DNA of 64,000 nucleotides from positions 1 to 64,000 of the forward strand of contig JAUCBJ010006976.1 in assembly GCA_032718475.1 (NCBI GenBank). The letters run 5' to 3'. Below, one piece after another: positions 19,358-33,600 of this stretch (positions are counted from its first letter, which is position 1; each line of letters starts with the position of its first letter). The position numbers and the translations under genes were made by a program. The stretch is from Nemertoderma westbladi. Lineage: Eukaryota; Xenacoelomorpha; Nemertodermatida; Nemertodermatidae. The notes below the pieces were generated by a model. That model was given only the letters and a program-made list of their open reading frames with translations, did not search any database and was not told where the DNA came from.

Positions 19358-20256
19358 GTACCGGTAATATACACTGCGAGATAGGCCTATGTTGCGGTTT
19401 TTGGGACCAATCAATGTGTGTCTTTATTCTGACTGTCTAGGTTAAGCACTACCGGTCCGGTATCCGTTTTATCAGCTCATTTAGATAATGGAAAATGGAA
19501 AGTTTTTATTTACTTCCATAAGTAAAAACGCACCAACCAACATGCACAACACAATAAAATATGATCATTTTTTAAACATTCACTTAGTGACTGATAGCGG
19601 CCGTATCTAAATAATCAAATATCAGTATACAGTATGCTATACACACGATATAAAAACAAATTGATTACTATTGGTGAGTATGTTAGTATATGTGATCTAC
19701 AGTATAAAATAAGGATGTAGGATATTGTTTTTAAAATACAAAAAATAAATTAAAATAAGTCTGTAGGAGAGTGATCTTAAAAATTTCTTAAAATTTAATA
19801 ATTTAATAATAATTTATTTTTTAAAATCTTAAAATAGAAACAAACAACATATTAAAATACCTAAAATTTAATAAAATAAAATGATTTAAGTTAGTAGTTT
19901 TATTCTTAAAATAAACGATGTTTAATAAAATAAGTATATTATGTAATGTAGGTTTATTGAATCAAAATATTGTAAAATAATGTATTTAAGATAATGAAAT
20001 ATTGAAATGAAAATATAAAAGTTTATGTTCTTTTGGACTATTATTATGGTAGATTACGGAACGCTTTCAAGTATGAGCTCAAATCAAAATCACGTAATAG
20101 AGTTTTAAAGGAAGCTAGTGGTGTTCCTGAACTGCATTGCCGGTAATCCGTTCCAAGGGTTGAAAACTCTAAAGTAAAGGCTATTTCGTATTAAGCATGA
20201 TGCCACATTTATACTTATGTCCACGTGTTCTTATGTGCTGTGTTTTTATTGTCTAG
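19358..20256 (+). other. JIP intron 1
   Basis: Donor gtaccg, which includes a TACCGGTA palindrome; acceptor ttttattgtctag. AT-rich (TTAAAATA-like words at 19720-19990). No other feature seen. Confidence 0.85.
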
Positions 20257-20377
20257 AAAATGATTCAGGATGAAGATCTTTTCGAACAGGAACGACGGGA
20301 GATGATGGAGAGAATCGATTCTCTGGAGAGCAACACGAGGAATCTCGATGCTAAACTCAAGAATTACGTGGAACAAG
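20257..20377 (+). CDS. MAPK8IP3: JIP3/JIP4 scaffold, coding exon 2 (coiled coil)
   Basis: 121 nt, in at phase 0 and out after one base. Reads KMIQDEDLFEQERREMMERI then DSLESNTRNLDAKLKNYVEQ, matching the family segment KFIEFEDSxEQEKK, SLESQTRQLELKAKNYADQ. It is a charged heptad-rich coiled coil. The acceptor TCTAG and donor G|gtatga are clear. Because exon 2 enters in phase 0, it could be joined by exon 1 or equally by the RH1 exon at 951-1167. Confidence 0.92.
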
Positions 20378-20554
20378 GTATGAGGGAGCCGTTATGGATG
20401 GGGATTTAGCGAAACACAAGTGGGGTGTCGTGCGGCAGAACTGTAAGCCATTTCAACGAACAGTTAATACAGCCATAGAATGATTACAACAGTTCGCCGT
20501 TCAGTTCAGGCGGGAGACCCACAACTAACAATCTGTAACTCTTATTGTTTTTAG
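20378..20554 (+). other. JIP intron 2
   Basis: Short intron (177 bp), donor gtatga, acceptor ttattgtttttag. Confidence 0.9.
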
Positions 20555-20625
20555 TTTCACGATTTGAAGATCGGGAACACGATATGAAGAAAGATTATCA
20601 GACGTTGAATACAAGGCACACTGAA
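20555..20625 (+). CDS. MAPK8IP3: JIP3/JIP4 scaffold, coding exon 3 (coiled coil), last exon in the window
   Basis: 71 nt. With the base carried from exon 2 it reads VSRFEDREHDMKK then DYQTLNTRHTE, matching ISRLEERExxxKKEYNALHQRHTE of JIP3/4. It ends phase 0 at GAA|gtgagt, the position where the homologous protein continues with a new exon. The three exons together encode 192 residues. The last 9 bases, CACACTGAA, are also the first 9 bases of the 40-bp satellite unit that fills the following intron. No later exon is present, so the gene is partial here; vertebrate members run to about 1,300 residues. Confidence 0.92.
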
Positions 20626-21694
20626 GTGAGTAAAAGTTACCGTAATAAATAGCCGACACACTGAAGTGAGTAAAAGTTACCGTAATAAATAGCCGACACA
20701 CTGAAGTGAGTAAAAGTTACCGTAATAAATAGCCGACACACTGAAGTGAGTAAAAGTTACCGTAATAAATAGCCGACACACTGAAGTGAGTAAAAGTTAC
20801 CGTAATAAATAGCCGACACACTGAAGTGAGTAAAAGTTACCGTAATAAATAGCCGACACACTGAAGTGAGTAAAAGTTACCGTAATAAATAGCCGACACA
20901 CTGAAGTGAGTAAAAGTTACCGTAATAAATAGCCGACACACTGAAGTGAGTAAAAGTTACCGTAATAAATAGCCGACACACTGAAGTGAGTAAAAGTTAC
21001 CGTAATAAATAGCCGACACACTGAAGTGAGTAAAAGTTACCGTAATAAATAGCCGACACACTGAAGTGAGTAAAAGTTACCGTAATAAATAGCCGACACA
21101 CTGAAGTGAGTAAAAGTTACCGTAATAAATAGCCGACACACTGAAGTGAGTAAAAGTTACCGTAATAAATAGCCGACACACTGAAGTGAGTAAAAGTTAC
21201 CGTAATAAATAGCCGACACACTGAAGTGAGTAAAAGTTACCGTAATAAATAGCCGACACACTGAAGTGAGTAAAAGTTACCGTAATAAATAGCCGACACA
21301 CTGAAGTGAGTAAAAGTTACCGTAATAAATAGCCGACACACTGAAGTGAGTAAAAGTTACCGTAATAAATAGCCGACACACTGAAGTGAGTAAAAGTTAC
21401 CGTAATAAATAGCCGACACACTGAAGTGAGTAAAAGTTACCGTAATAAATAGCCGACACACTGAAGTGAGTAAAAGTTACCGTAATAAATAGCCGACACA
21501 CTGAAGTGAGTAAAAGTTACCGTAATAAATAGCCGACACACTGAAGTGAGTAAAAGTTACCGTAATAAATAGCCGACACACTGAAGTGAGTAAAAGTTAC
21601 CGTAATAAATAGCCGACACACTGAAGTGAGTAAAAGTTACCGTAATAAATAGCCGACACACTGAAGTGAGTAAAAGTTACCGTAATAAATAGCC
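20617..21694 (+). repeat. Homogeneous exon-proximal edge of the array
   Basis: About 27 consecutive units read identically (triplet CGT, CCGAC). The first variant (CCGGC, then AGG) occurs at 21696. Confidence 0.9.
20626..20631 (+). promoter_or_regulatory. Authentic 5' splice site of JIP intron 3
   Basis: GAA|GTGAGT. Strong match to the U1 pairing consensus at +1 to +6; exon position -1 is A instead of G. The same site recurs every 40 bp downstream. If it is skipped or retained, translation runs VSKSYRNK and stops at TAG 20650-20652. Confidence 0.88.
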
Positions 21695-24600
21695 GGCACA
21701 CTGAAGTGAGTAAAAGTTACAGGAATAAATAGCCGACACACTGAAGTGAGTAAAAGTTACAGGAATAAATAGCCGACACACTGAAGTGAGTAAAAGTTAC
21801 AGGAATAAATAGCCGACACACTGAAGTGAGTAAAAGTTACAGGAATAAATAGCCGACACACTGAAGTGAGTAAAAGTTACAGGAATAAATAGCCGACACA
21901 CTGAAGTGAGTAAAAGTTACAGGAATAAATAGCCGACACACTGAAGTGAGTAAAAGTTACAGGAATAAATAGCCGACACACTGAAGTGAGTAAAAGTTAC
22001 AGGAATAAATAGCCGACACACTGAAGTGAGTAAAAGTTACAGGAATAAATAGCCGACACACTGAAGTGAGTAAAAGTTACAGGAATAAATAGCCGACACA
22101 CTGAAGTGAGTAAAAGTTACCGTAATAAATAGCCGACACACTGAAGTGAGTAAAAGTTACCGTAATAAATAGCCGACACACTGAAGTGAGTAAAAGTTAC
22201 AGGAATAAATAGCCGACACACTGAAGTGAGTAAAAGTTACCGTAATAAATAGCCGACACACTGAAGTGAGTAAAAGTTACCGTAATAAATAGCCGACACA
22301 CTGAAGTGAGTAAAAGTTACAGGAATAAATAGCCGACACACTGAAGTGAGTAAAAGTTACAGGAATAAATAGCCGACACACTGAAGTGAGTAAAAGTTAC
22401 AGGAATAAATAGCCGACACACTGAAGTGAGTAAAAGTTACAGGAATAAATAGCCGACACACTGAAGTGAGTAAAAGTTACAGGAATAAATAGCCGACACA
22501 CTGAAGTGAGTAAAAGTTACAGGAATAAATAGCCGACACACTGAAGTGAGTAAAAGTTACAGGAATAAATAGCCGACACACTGAAGTGAGTAAAAGTTAC
22601 AGGAATAAATAGCCGACACACTGAAGTGAGTAAAAGTTACAGGAATAAATAGCCGACACACTGAAGTGAGTAAAAGTTACAGGAATAAATAGCCGACACA
22701 CTGAAGTGAGTAAAAGTTACCGTAATAAATAGCCGACACACTGAAGTGAGTAAAAGTTACCGTAATAAATAGCCGACACACTGAAGTGAGTAAAAGTTAC
22801 AGGAATAAATAGCCGACACACTGAAGTGAGTAAAAGTTACCGTAATAAATAGCCGACACACTGAAGTGAGTAAAAGTTACCGTAATAAATAGCCGACACA
22901 CTGAAGTGAGTAAAAGTTACCGTAATAAATAGCCGACACACTGAAGTGAGTAAAAGTTACCGTAATAAATAGCCGACACACTGAAGTGAGTAAAAGTTAC
23001 AGGAATAAATAGCCGGCACACTGAAGTGAGTAAAAGTTACAGGAATAAATAGCCGACACACTGAAGTGAGTAAAAGTTACAGGAATAAATAGCCGACACA
23101 CTGAAGTGAGTAAAAGTTACAGGAATAAATAGCCGACACACTGGAGTGAGTAAAAGTCACCGTAATAAAGAGCCGACACACTGAAGTGAGTAAAAGTCAC
23201 CGTAATAAAGAGCCGACACACTGAAGTGAGTAAAAGTTACAGGAATAAATAGCCGACACACTGAAGTGAGTAAAAGTTACAGGAATAAATAGCCGACACA
23301 CTGAAGTGAGTAAAAGTTACAGGAATAAATAGCCGACACACTGAAGTGAGTAAAAGTTACAGGAATAAATAGCCGACACACTGAAGTGAGTAAAAGTTAC
23401 CGTAATAAATAGCCGACACACTGAAGTGAGTAAAAGTTACAGGAATAAATAGCCGGCACACTGAAGTGAGTAAAAGTTACAGGAATAAATAGCCGGCACA
23501 CTGAAGTGAGTAAAAGTTACAGGAATAAATAGCCGACACACTGAAGTGAGTAAAAGTTACCGTAATAAATAGCCGACACACTGAAGTGAGTAAAAGTTAC
23601 AGGAATAAATAGCCGGCACACTGAAGTGAGTAAAAGTTACAGGAATAAATAGCCGGCACACTGAAGTGAGTAAAAGTTACCGTAATAAATAGCCGACACA
23701 CTGAAGTGAGTAAAAGTTACCGTAATAAATAGCCGACACACTGAAGTGAGTAAAAGTTACAGGAATAAATAGCCGACACACTGAAGTGAGTAAAAGTTAC
23801 CGTAATAAATAGCCGACACACTGAAGTGAGTAAAAGTCACCGTAATAAAGAGCCGACACACTGAAGTGAGTAAAAGTTACAGGAATAAATAGCCGACACA
23901 CTGAAGTGAGTAAAAGTTACAGGAATAAATAGCCGACACACTGAAGTGAGTAAAAGTTACAGGAATAAATAGCCGACACACTGAAGTGAGTAAAAGTTAC
24001 AGGAATAAATAGCCGACACACTGAAGTGAGTAAAAGTTACAGGAATAAATAGCCGACACACTGAAGTGAGTAAAAGTTACAGGAATAAATAGCCGACACA
24101 CTGAAGTGAGTAAAAGTTACAGGAATAAATAGCCGACACACTGAAGTGAGTAAAAGTTACAGGAATAAATAGCCGACACACTGAAGTGAGTAAAAGTTAC
24201 AGGAATAAATAGCCGACACACTGAAGTGAGTAAAAGTTACAGGAATAAATAGCCGACACACTGAAGTGAGTAAAAGTTACAGGAATAAATAGCCGACACA
24301 CTGAAGTGAGTAAAAGTTACAGGAATAAATAGCCGACACACTGAGGTGAGTAAAAGTTACCGTAATAAATAGCCGACACACTGGAGTGAGTAAAAGTTAC
24401 CGTAATAAATAGCCGACACACTGAAGTGAGTAAAAGTTACCGTAATAAATAGCCGACACACTGAAGTGAGTAAAAGTTACAGGAATAAATAGCCGACACA
24501 CTGAAGTGAGTAAAAGTTACCGTAATAAATAGCCGACACACTGAAGTGAGTAAAAGTTACAGGAATAAATAGCCGACACACTGAAGTGAGTAAAAGTTAC

Positions 24601-27600
24601 AGGAATAAATAGCCGACACACTGAAGTGAGTAAAAGTTACATGAATAAATAGCCGACACACTGAAGTGAGTAAAAGTTACAGGAATAAATAGCCGACACA
24701 CTGAAGTGAGTAAAAGTTACAGGAATAAATAGCCGACACACTGAAGTGAGTAAAAGTTACAGGAATAAATAGCCGACACACTGAAGTGAGTAAAAGTTAC
24801 CGTAATAAATAGCCGACACACTGAAGTGAGTAAAAGTTACAGGAATAAATAGCCGACACACTGAAGTGAGTAAAAGTTACAGGAATAAATAGCCGACACA
24901 CTGAAGTGAGTAAAAGTTACAGGAATAAATAGCCGACACACTGAAGTGAGTAAAAGTTACAGGAATAAATAGCCGACACACTGAAGTGAGTAAAAGTTAC
25001 AGGAATAAATAGCCGACACACTGAGGTGAGTAAAAGTTACCGTAATAAATAGCCGACACACTGGAGTGAGTAAAAGTTACCGTAATAAATAGCCGACACA
25101 CTGAAGTGAGTAAAAGTTACCGTAATAAATAGCCGACACACTGAAGTGAGTAAAAGTTACCGTAATAAATAGCCGACACACTGAAGTGAGTAAAAGTTAC
25201 CGTAATAAATAGCCGACACACTGAAGTGAGTAAAAGTTACAGGAATAAATAGCCGACACACTGAAGTGAGTAAAAGTTACCGTAATAAATAGCCGACACA
25301 CTGAAGTGAGTAAAAGTTACAGGAATAAATAGCCGACACACTGAAGTGAGTAAAAGTTACAGGAATAAATAGCCGACACACTGAAGTGAGTAAAAGTTAC
25401 AGGAATAAATAGCCGACACACTGAAGTGAGTAAAAGTTACAGGAATAAATAGCCGACACACTGAAGTGAGTAAAAGTTACAGGAATAAATAGCCGACACA
25501 CTGAAATGAGTAAAAGTTACAGGAATAAATAGCCGACACACTGAAGTGAGTAAAAGTTGCCGTAATAAATAGCCGACACACTGAAGTGAGTAAAAGTTAC
25601 CGTAATAAATAGCCGACACACTGAAGTGAGTAAAAGTTACCGTAATGAATAGCCGACACACTGAAGTGAGTAAAAGTTACAGGAATAAATAGCCGACACA
25701 CTGAAGTGAGTAAAAGTTACCGGAATAAATAGCCGACACACTGAAGTGAGTAAAAGTTACAGGAATAAATAGCCGACACACTGAAGTGAGTAAAAGTTAC
25801 AGGAATAAATAGCCGACACACTGAAGTGAGTAAAAGTTACAGGAATAAATAGCCGGCACACTGAAGTGAGTAAAAGTTACCGTAATAAATAGCCGACACA
25901 CTGAAGTGAGTAAAAGTTACCGTAATAAATAGCCGACACACTGAAGTGAGTAAAAGTTACAGGAATAAATAGCCGGCACACTGAAGTGAGTAAAAGTTAC
26001 AGGAATAAATAGCCGGCACACTGAAGTGAGTAAAAGTTACAGGAATAAATAGCCGACACACTGAAGTGAGTAAAAGTTACCGTAATAAATAGCCGACACA
26101 CTGAAGTGAGTAAAAGTTACCGTAATAAATAGCCGACACACTGAAGTGAGTAAAAGTTACCGTAATAAATAGCCGACACACTGAAGTGAGTAAAAGTTGC
26201 CGTAATAAATAGCCGACACACTGAAGTGAGTAAAAGTTACCGTAATAAATAGCCGACACACTGAAGTGAGTAAAAGTGACAGGAATAAATAGCCGACACA
26301 CTGAAGTGAGTAAAAGTTACCGTAATAAATAGCCGACACACTGAAGTGAGTAAAAGTTACCGTAATAAATAGCCGACACACTGAAGTGAGTAAAAGTTAC
26401 CGGAATAAATAGCCGGCACACTGAAGTGAGTAAAAGTTACCGGAATAAATAGCCGGCACACTGAAGTGAGTAAAAGTTACCGGAATAAATAGCCGGCACA
26501 CTGAAGTGAGTAAAAGTTACAGGAATAAATAGCCGACACACTGAAGTGAGTAAAAGTTACCGTAATAAATAGCCGACACACTGAAGTGAGTAAAAGTTAC
26601 AGGAATAAATAGCCGACACACTGAAGTGAGTAAAAGTTACAGGAATAAATAGCCGACACACTGAAGTGAGTAAAAGTTACCGTAATAAATAGCCGACACA
26701 CTGAAGTGAGTAAAAGTTACAGGAATAAATAGCTGACACACTGAAGTGAGTAAAAGTTACAGGAATAAATAGCCGACACACTGAAGTGAGTAAAAGTTAC
26801 CGGAATAAATAGCCGGCACACTGAAGTGAGTAAAAGTTACAGGAATAAATAGCCGACACACTGAAGTGAGTAAAAGTTACCGTAATAAATAGCCGACACA
26901 CTGAAGTGAGTAAAAGTTACAGGAATAAATAGCCGACACACTGAAGTGAGTAAAAGTTACCGTAATAAATAGCCGACACACTGAAGTGAGTAAAAGTTAC
27001 CGTAATAAATAGCCGACACACTGAAGTGAGTAAAAGTGACAGGAATAAATAGCCGACACACTGAAGTGAGTAAAAGTTACCGTAATAAATAGCCGACACA
27101 CTGAAGTGAGTAAAAGTTACCGTAATAAATAGCCGACACACTGAAGTGAGTAAAAGTTACCGTAATAAATAGCCGACACACTGAAGTGAGTAAAAGTTAC
27201 CGTAATAAATAGCCGACACACTGAAGTGAGTAAAAGTGACAGGAATAAATAGCCGACACACTGAAGTGAGTAAAAGTGACAGGAATAAATAGCCGACACA
27301 CTGAAGTGAGTAAAAGTTACCGTAATAAATAGCCGACACACTGAAGTGAGTAAAAGTTACCGTAATAAATAGCCGACACACTGAAGTGAGTAAAAGTTAC
27401 CGTAATAAATAGCCGACACACTGAAGTGAGTAAAAGTTACCGTAATAAATAGCCGACACACTGAAGTGAGTAAAAGTGACAGGAATAAATAGCCGACACA
27501 CTGAAGTGAGTAAAAGTTACCGGAATAAATAGCCGACACACTGAAGTGAGTAAAAGTTACCGGAATAAATAGCCGGCACACTGAAGTGAGTAAAAGTTAC

Positions 27601-30600
27601 AGGAATAAATAGCCGACACACTGAAGTGAGTAAAAGTTACCGTAATAAATAGCCGACACACTGAAGTGAGTAAAAGTTACAGGAATAAATAGCTGACACA
27701 CTGAAGTGAGTAAAAGTTACAGGAATAAATAGCCGACACACTGAAGTGAGTAAAAGTTACCGTAATAAATAGCCGACACACTGAAGTGAGTAAAAGTTAC
27801 CGTAATAAATAGCCGACACACTGAAGTGAGTAAAAGTTACCGGAATAAATAGCCGGCACACTGAAGTGAGTAAAAGTTACAGGAATAAATAGCCGACACA
27901 CTGAAGTGAGTAAAAGTTACCGTAATAAATAGCCGACACACTGAAGTGAGTAAAAGTTACAGGAATAAATAGCTGACACACTGAAGTGAGTAAAAGTTAC
28001 AGGAATAAATAGCCGACACACTGAAGTGAGTAAAAGTTACCGTAATAAATAGCCGACACACTGAAGTGAGTAAAAGTTACAGGAATAAATAGCTGACACA
28101 CTGAAGTGAGTAAAAGTTACAGGAATAAATAGCCGACACACTGAAGTGAGTAAAAGTTACCGTAATAAATAGCCGACACACTGAAGTGAGTAAAAGTTAC
28201 AGGAATAAATAGCCGACACACTGAAGTGAGTAAAAGTTACAGGAATAAATAGCCGACACACTGAAGTGAGTAAAAGTTACAGGAATAAATAGCCGACACA
28301 CTGAAGTGAGTAAAAGTTACAGGAATAAATAGCCGACACACTGAAGTGAGTAAAAGTTACAGGAATAAATAGCCGACACACTGAAGTGAGTAAAAGTTAC
28401 AGGAATAAATAGCCGACACACTGAAGTGAGTAAAAGTTACAGGAATAAATAGCCGACACACTGAAGTGAGTAAAAGTTACCGTAATAAATAGCCGACACA
28501 CTGAAGTGAGTAAAAGTTACCGTAATAAATAGCCGACACACTGAAGTGAGTAAAAGTTACCGGAATAAATAGCCGGCACACTGAAGTGAGTAAAAGTTAC
28601 AGGAATAAATAGCCGGCACACTGAAGTGAGTAAAAGTTACAGGAATAAATAGCCGGCACACTGAAGTGAGTAAGAGTTACCGTAATAAATAGCCGACACA
28701 CTGAAGTGAGTAAAAGTGACAGGAATAAATAGCCGACACACTGAAGTGAGTAAAAGTTGCCGTAATAAATAGCCGACACACTGAAGTGAGTAAAAGTTAC
28801 CGTAATAAATAGCCGACACACTGAAGTGAGTAAAAGTTACCGGAATAAATAGCCGGCACACTGAAGTGAGTAAAAGTTACAGGAATAAATAGCCGGCACA
28901 CTGAAGTGAGTAAAAGTTGCCGTAATAAATAGCCGACACACTGAAGTGAGTAAAAGTGACAGGAATAAATAGCCGACACACTGAAGTGAGTAAAAGTTGC
29001 CGTAATAAATAGCCGACACACTGAAGTGAGTAAAAGTTACCGTAATAAATAGCCGACACACTGAAGTGAGTAAAAGTTACCGGAATAAATAGCCGACACA
29101 CTGAAGTGAGTAAAAGTTACAGGAATAAATAGCCGGCACACTGAAGTGAGTAAAAGTTACAGGAATAAATAGCCGGCACACTGAAGTGAGTAAAAGTTGC
29201 CGTAATAAATAGCCGACACACTGAAGTGAGTAAAAGTTACCGTAATAAATAGCCGACACACTGAAGTGAGTAAAAGTGACAGGAATAAATAGCCGACACA
29301 CTGAAGTGAGTAAAAGTTACCGTAATAAATAGCCGACACACTGAAGTGAGTAAAAGTTACCGTAATAAATAGCCGACACACTGAAGTGAGTAAAAGTTAC
29401 CGGAATAAATAGCCGGCACACTGAAGTGAGTAAAAGTTACAGGAATAAATAGCCGGCACACTGAAGTGAGTAAAAGTTGCCGTAATAAATAGCCGACACA
29501 CTGAAGTGAGTAAAAGTTACAGGAATAAATAGCTGACACACTGAAGTGAGTAAAGGTTACCGTAATAAATAGCCGACACACTGAAGTGAGTAAAAGTTAC
29601 CGTAATAAATAGCCGACACACTGAAGTGAGTAAAAGTTACAGGAATAAATAGCTGACACACTGAAGTGAGTAAAAGTTACAGGAATAAATAGCCGACACA
29701 CTGAAGTGAGTAAAAGTTACCGTAATAAATAGCCGACACACTGAAGTGAGTAAAAGTTACAGGAATAAATAGCTGACACACTGAAGTGAGTAAAAGTTAC
29801 AGGAATAAATAGCCGACACACTGAAGTGAGTAAAAGTTACCGTAATAAATAGCCGACACACTGAAGTGAGTAAAAGTTACAGGAATAAATAGCCGACACA
29901 CTGAAGTGAGTAAAAGTTACAGGAATAAATAGCCGACACACTGAAGTGAGTAAAAGTTACAGGAATAAATAGCCGACACACTGAAGTGAGTAAAAGTTAC
30001 AGGAATAAATAGCCGACACACTGAAGTGAGTAAAAGTTACAGGAATAAATAGCCGACACACTGAAGTGAGTAAAAGTTACAGGAATAAATAGCCGACACA
30101 CTGAAGTGAGTAAAAGTTACAGGAATAAATAGCCGACACACTGAAGTGAGTAAAAGTTACAGGAATAAATAGCCGACACACTGAAGTGAGTAAAAGTTAC
30201 AGGAATAAATAGCCGACACACTGAAGTGAGTAAAAGTTACCGTAATAAATAGCCGACACACTGAAGTGAGTAAAAGTTACAGGAATAAATAGCCGACACA
30301 CTGAAGTGAGTAAAAGTTACAGGAATAAATAGCCGACACACTGAAGTGAGTAAAAGTTACCGGAATAAATAGCCGACAAACTGAAGTGAGTAAAAGTTGC
30401 CGTAATAAATAGCCGACACACTGAAGTGAGTAAAAGTTACCGTAATAAATAGCCGACACACTGAAGTGAGTAAAAGTTACCGTAATAAATAGCCGACACA
30501 CTGAAGTGAGTAAAAGTTGCCGTAATAAATAGCCGACACACTGAAGTGAGTAAAAGTTACCGTAATAAATAGCCGACACACTGAAGTGAGTAAAAGTTAC

Positions 30601-33600
30601 CGTAATAAATAGCCGACACACTGAAGTGAGTAAAAGTTACCGTAATAAATAGCCGACACACTGAAGTGAGTAAAAGTTACCGTAATAAATAGCCGGCACA
30701 CTGAAGTGAGTAAAAGTTACAGGAATAAATAGCCGACACACTGAAGTGAGTAAAAGTTACAGGAATAAATAGCCGACACACTGAAGTGAGTAAAAGTTAC
30801 AGGAATAAATAGCCGACACACTGAAGTGAGTAAAAGTTACAGGAATAAATAGCCGACACACTGAAGTGAGTAAAAGTTACCGTAATAAATAGCCGACACA
30901 CTGAAGTGAGTAAAAGTTACAGGAATAAATAGCCGACACACTGAAGTGAGTAAAAGTTACAGGAATAAATAGCCGACACACTGAAGTGAGTAAAAGTTAC
31001 CGGAATAAATAGCCGACACACTGAAGTGAGTAAAAGTTACAGGAATAAATAGCCGACACACTGAAGTGAGTAAAAGTTACCGTAATAAATAGCCGACACA
31101 CTGAAGTGAGTAAAAGTTACCGTAATAAATAGCCGACACACTGAAGTGAGTAAAAGTTGCCGTAATAAATAGCCGACACACTGAAGTGAGTAAAAGTTAC
31201 CGTAATAAATAGCCGACACACTGAAGTGAGTAAAAGTTACAGGAATAAATAGCCGACACACTGAAGTGAGTAAAAGTTACAGGAATAAATAGCCGACACA
31301 CTGAAGTGAGTAAAAGTTACCGTAATAAATAGCCGACACACTGAAGTGAGTAAAAGTTACCGTAATAAATAGCCGACACACTGAAGTGAGTAAAAGTTAC
31401 AGGAATAAATAGCCGACACACTGAAGTGAGTAAAAGTTACAGGAATAAATAGCCGACACACTGAAGTGAGTAAAAGTTACAGGAATAAATAGCCGACACA
31501 CTGAAGTGAGTAAAAGTTACCGTAATAAATAGCCGACACACTGAAGTGAGTAAAAGTTACCGTAATAAATAGCCGACACACTGAAGTGAGTAAAAGTTAC
31601 CGTAATAAATAGCCGACACACTGAAGTGAGTAAAAGTTACCGTAATAAATAGCCGACACACTGAAGTGAGTAAAAGTTACCGTAATAAATAGCCGACACA
31701 CTGAAGTGAGTAAAAGTTACCGTAATAAATAGCCGACACACTGAAGTGAGTAAAAGTTACCGTAATAAATAGCCGACACACTGAAGTGAGTAAAAGTTAC
31801 CGTAATAAATAGCCGACACACTGAAGTGAGTAAAAGTTACAGGAATAAATAGCCGGCACACTGAAGTGAGTAAAAGTTACCGGAATAAATAGCCGACACA
31901 CTGAGGTGAGTAAAGGTTACCGTAATAAATAGCCGACACACTGAAGTGAGTAAAAGTTACCGTAATAAATAGCCGACACACTGAAGTGAGTAAAAGTTAC
32001 CGTAATAAATAGCCGACACACTGGAGTGAGTAAAAGTTACCGGAATAAATAGCCGACACACTGAATGAAGTGAGTAAAAGTTACCGTAATAAATAGCCGA
32101 CGCACTGAAGTGAGTAAAAGTTACCGTAATAAATAGCCGACACACTGAAGTGAGTAAAGGTTACCGTAATAAATAGCCGACACACTGAAGTGAGTAAAAG
32201 TTACCGTAATAAATAGCCGACACACTGAAGTGAGTAAAAGTTACCGTAATAAATAGCCGACACACTGGAGTGAGTAAAAGTTACCGTAATAAATAGCCGA
32301 CACACTGAAGTGAGTAAAAGTTACAGGAATAAATAGCCGACACACTGAAGTGAGTAAAAGTTACAGGAATAAATAGCCGACACACTGAAGTGAGTAAAAG
32401 TTACAGGAATAAATAGCCGACACACTGAAGTGAGTAAAAGTTACAGGAATAAATAGCCGACACACTGAAGTGAGTAAAAGTTACAGGAATAAATAGCCGA
32501 CACACTGAAGTGAGTAAAAGTTACAGGAATAAATAGCCGACACACTGAAGTGAGTAAAAGTTACCGTAATAAATAGCCGACACACTGAAGTGAGTAAAAG
32601 TTACAGGAATAAATAGCCGACACACTGAAGTGAGTAAAAGTTACAGGAATAAATAGCCGACACACTGAAGTGAGTAAAAGTTACCGGAATAAATAGCTGA
32701 CAAACTGAAGTGAGTAAAAGTTGCCGTAATAAATAGCCGACACACTGAAGTGAGTAAAAGTTACCGTAATAAATAGCCGACACACTGAAGTGAGTAAAAG
32801 TTACCGTAATAAATAGCCGACACACTGAAGTGAGTAAAAGTTGCCGTAATAAATAGCCGACACACTGAAGTGAGTAAAAGTTACCGTAATAAATAGCCGA
32901 CACACTGAAGTGAGTAAAAGTTACCGTAATAAATAGCCGACACACTGAAGTGAGTAAAAGTTACCGTAATAAATAGCCGACACACTGAAGTGAGTAAAAG
33001 TTACCGTAATAAATAGCCGGCACACTGAAGTGAGTAAAAGTTACAGGAATAAATAGCCGACACACTGAAGTGAGTAAAAGTTACAGGAATAAATAGCCGA
33101 CACACTGAAGTGAGTAAAAGTTACAGGAATAAATAGCCGACACACTGAAGTGAGTAAAAGTTACAGGAATAAATAGCCGACACACTGAAGTGAGTAAAAG
33201 TTACCGTAATAAATAGCCGACACACTGAAGTGAGTAAAAGTTACAGGAATAAATAGCCGACACACTGAAGTGAGTAAAAGTTACAGGAATAAATAGCCGA
33301 CACACTGAAGTGAGTAAAAGTTACCGGAATAAATAGCCGACAAACTGAAGTGAGTAAAAGTTACAGGAATAAATAGCCGACACACTGAAGTGAGTAAAAG
33401 TTACCGTAATAAATAGCCGACACACTGAAGTGAGTAAAAGTTACCGTAATAAATAGCCGACACACTGAAGTGAGTAAAAGTTGCCGTAATAAATAGCCGA
33501 CACACTGAAGTGAGTAAAAGTTACCGTAATAAATAGCCGACACACTGAAGTGAGTAAAAGTTACAGGAATAAATAGCCGACACACTGAAGTGAGTAAAAG

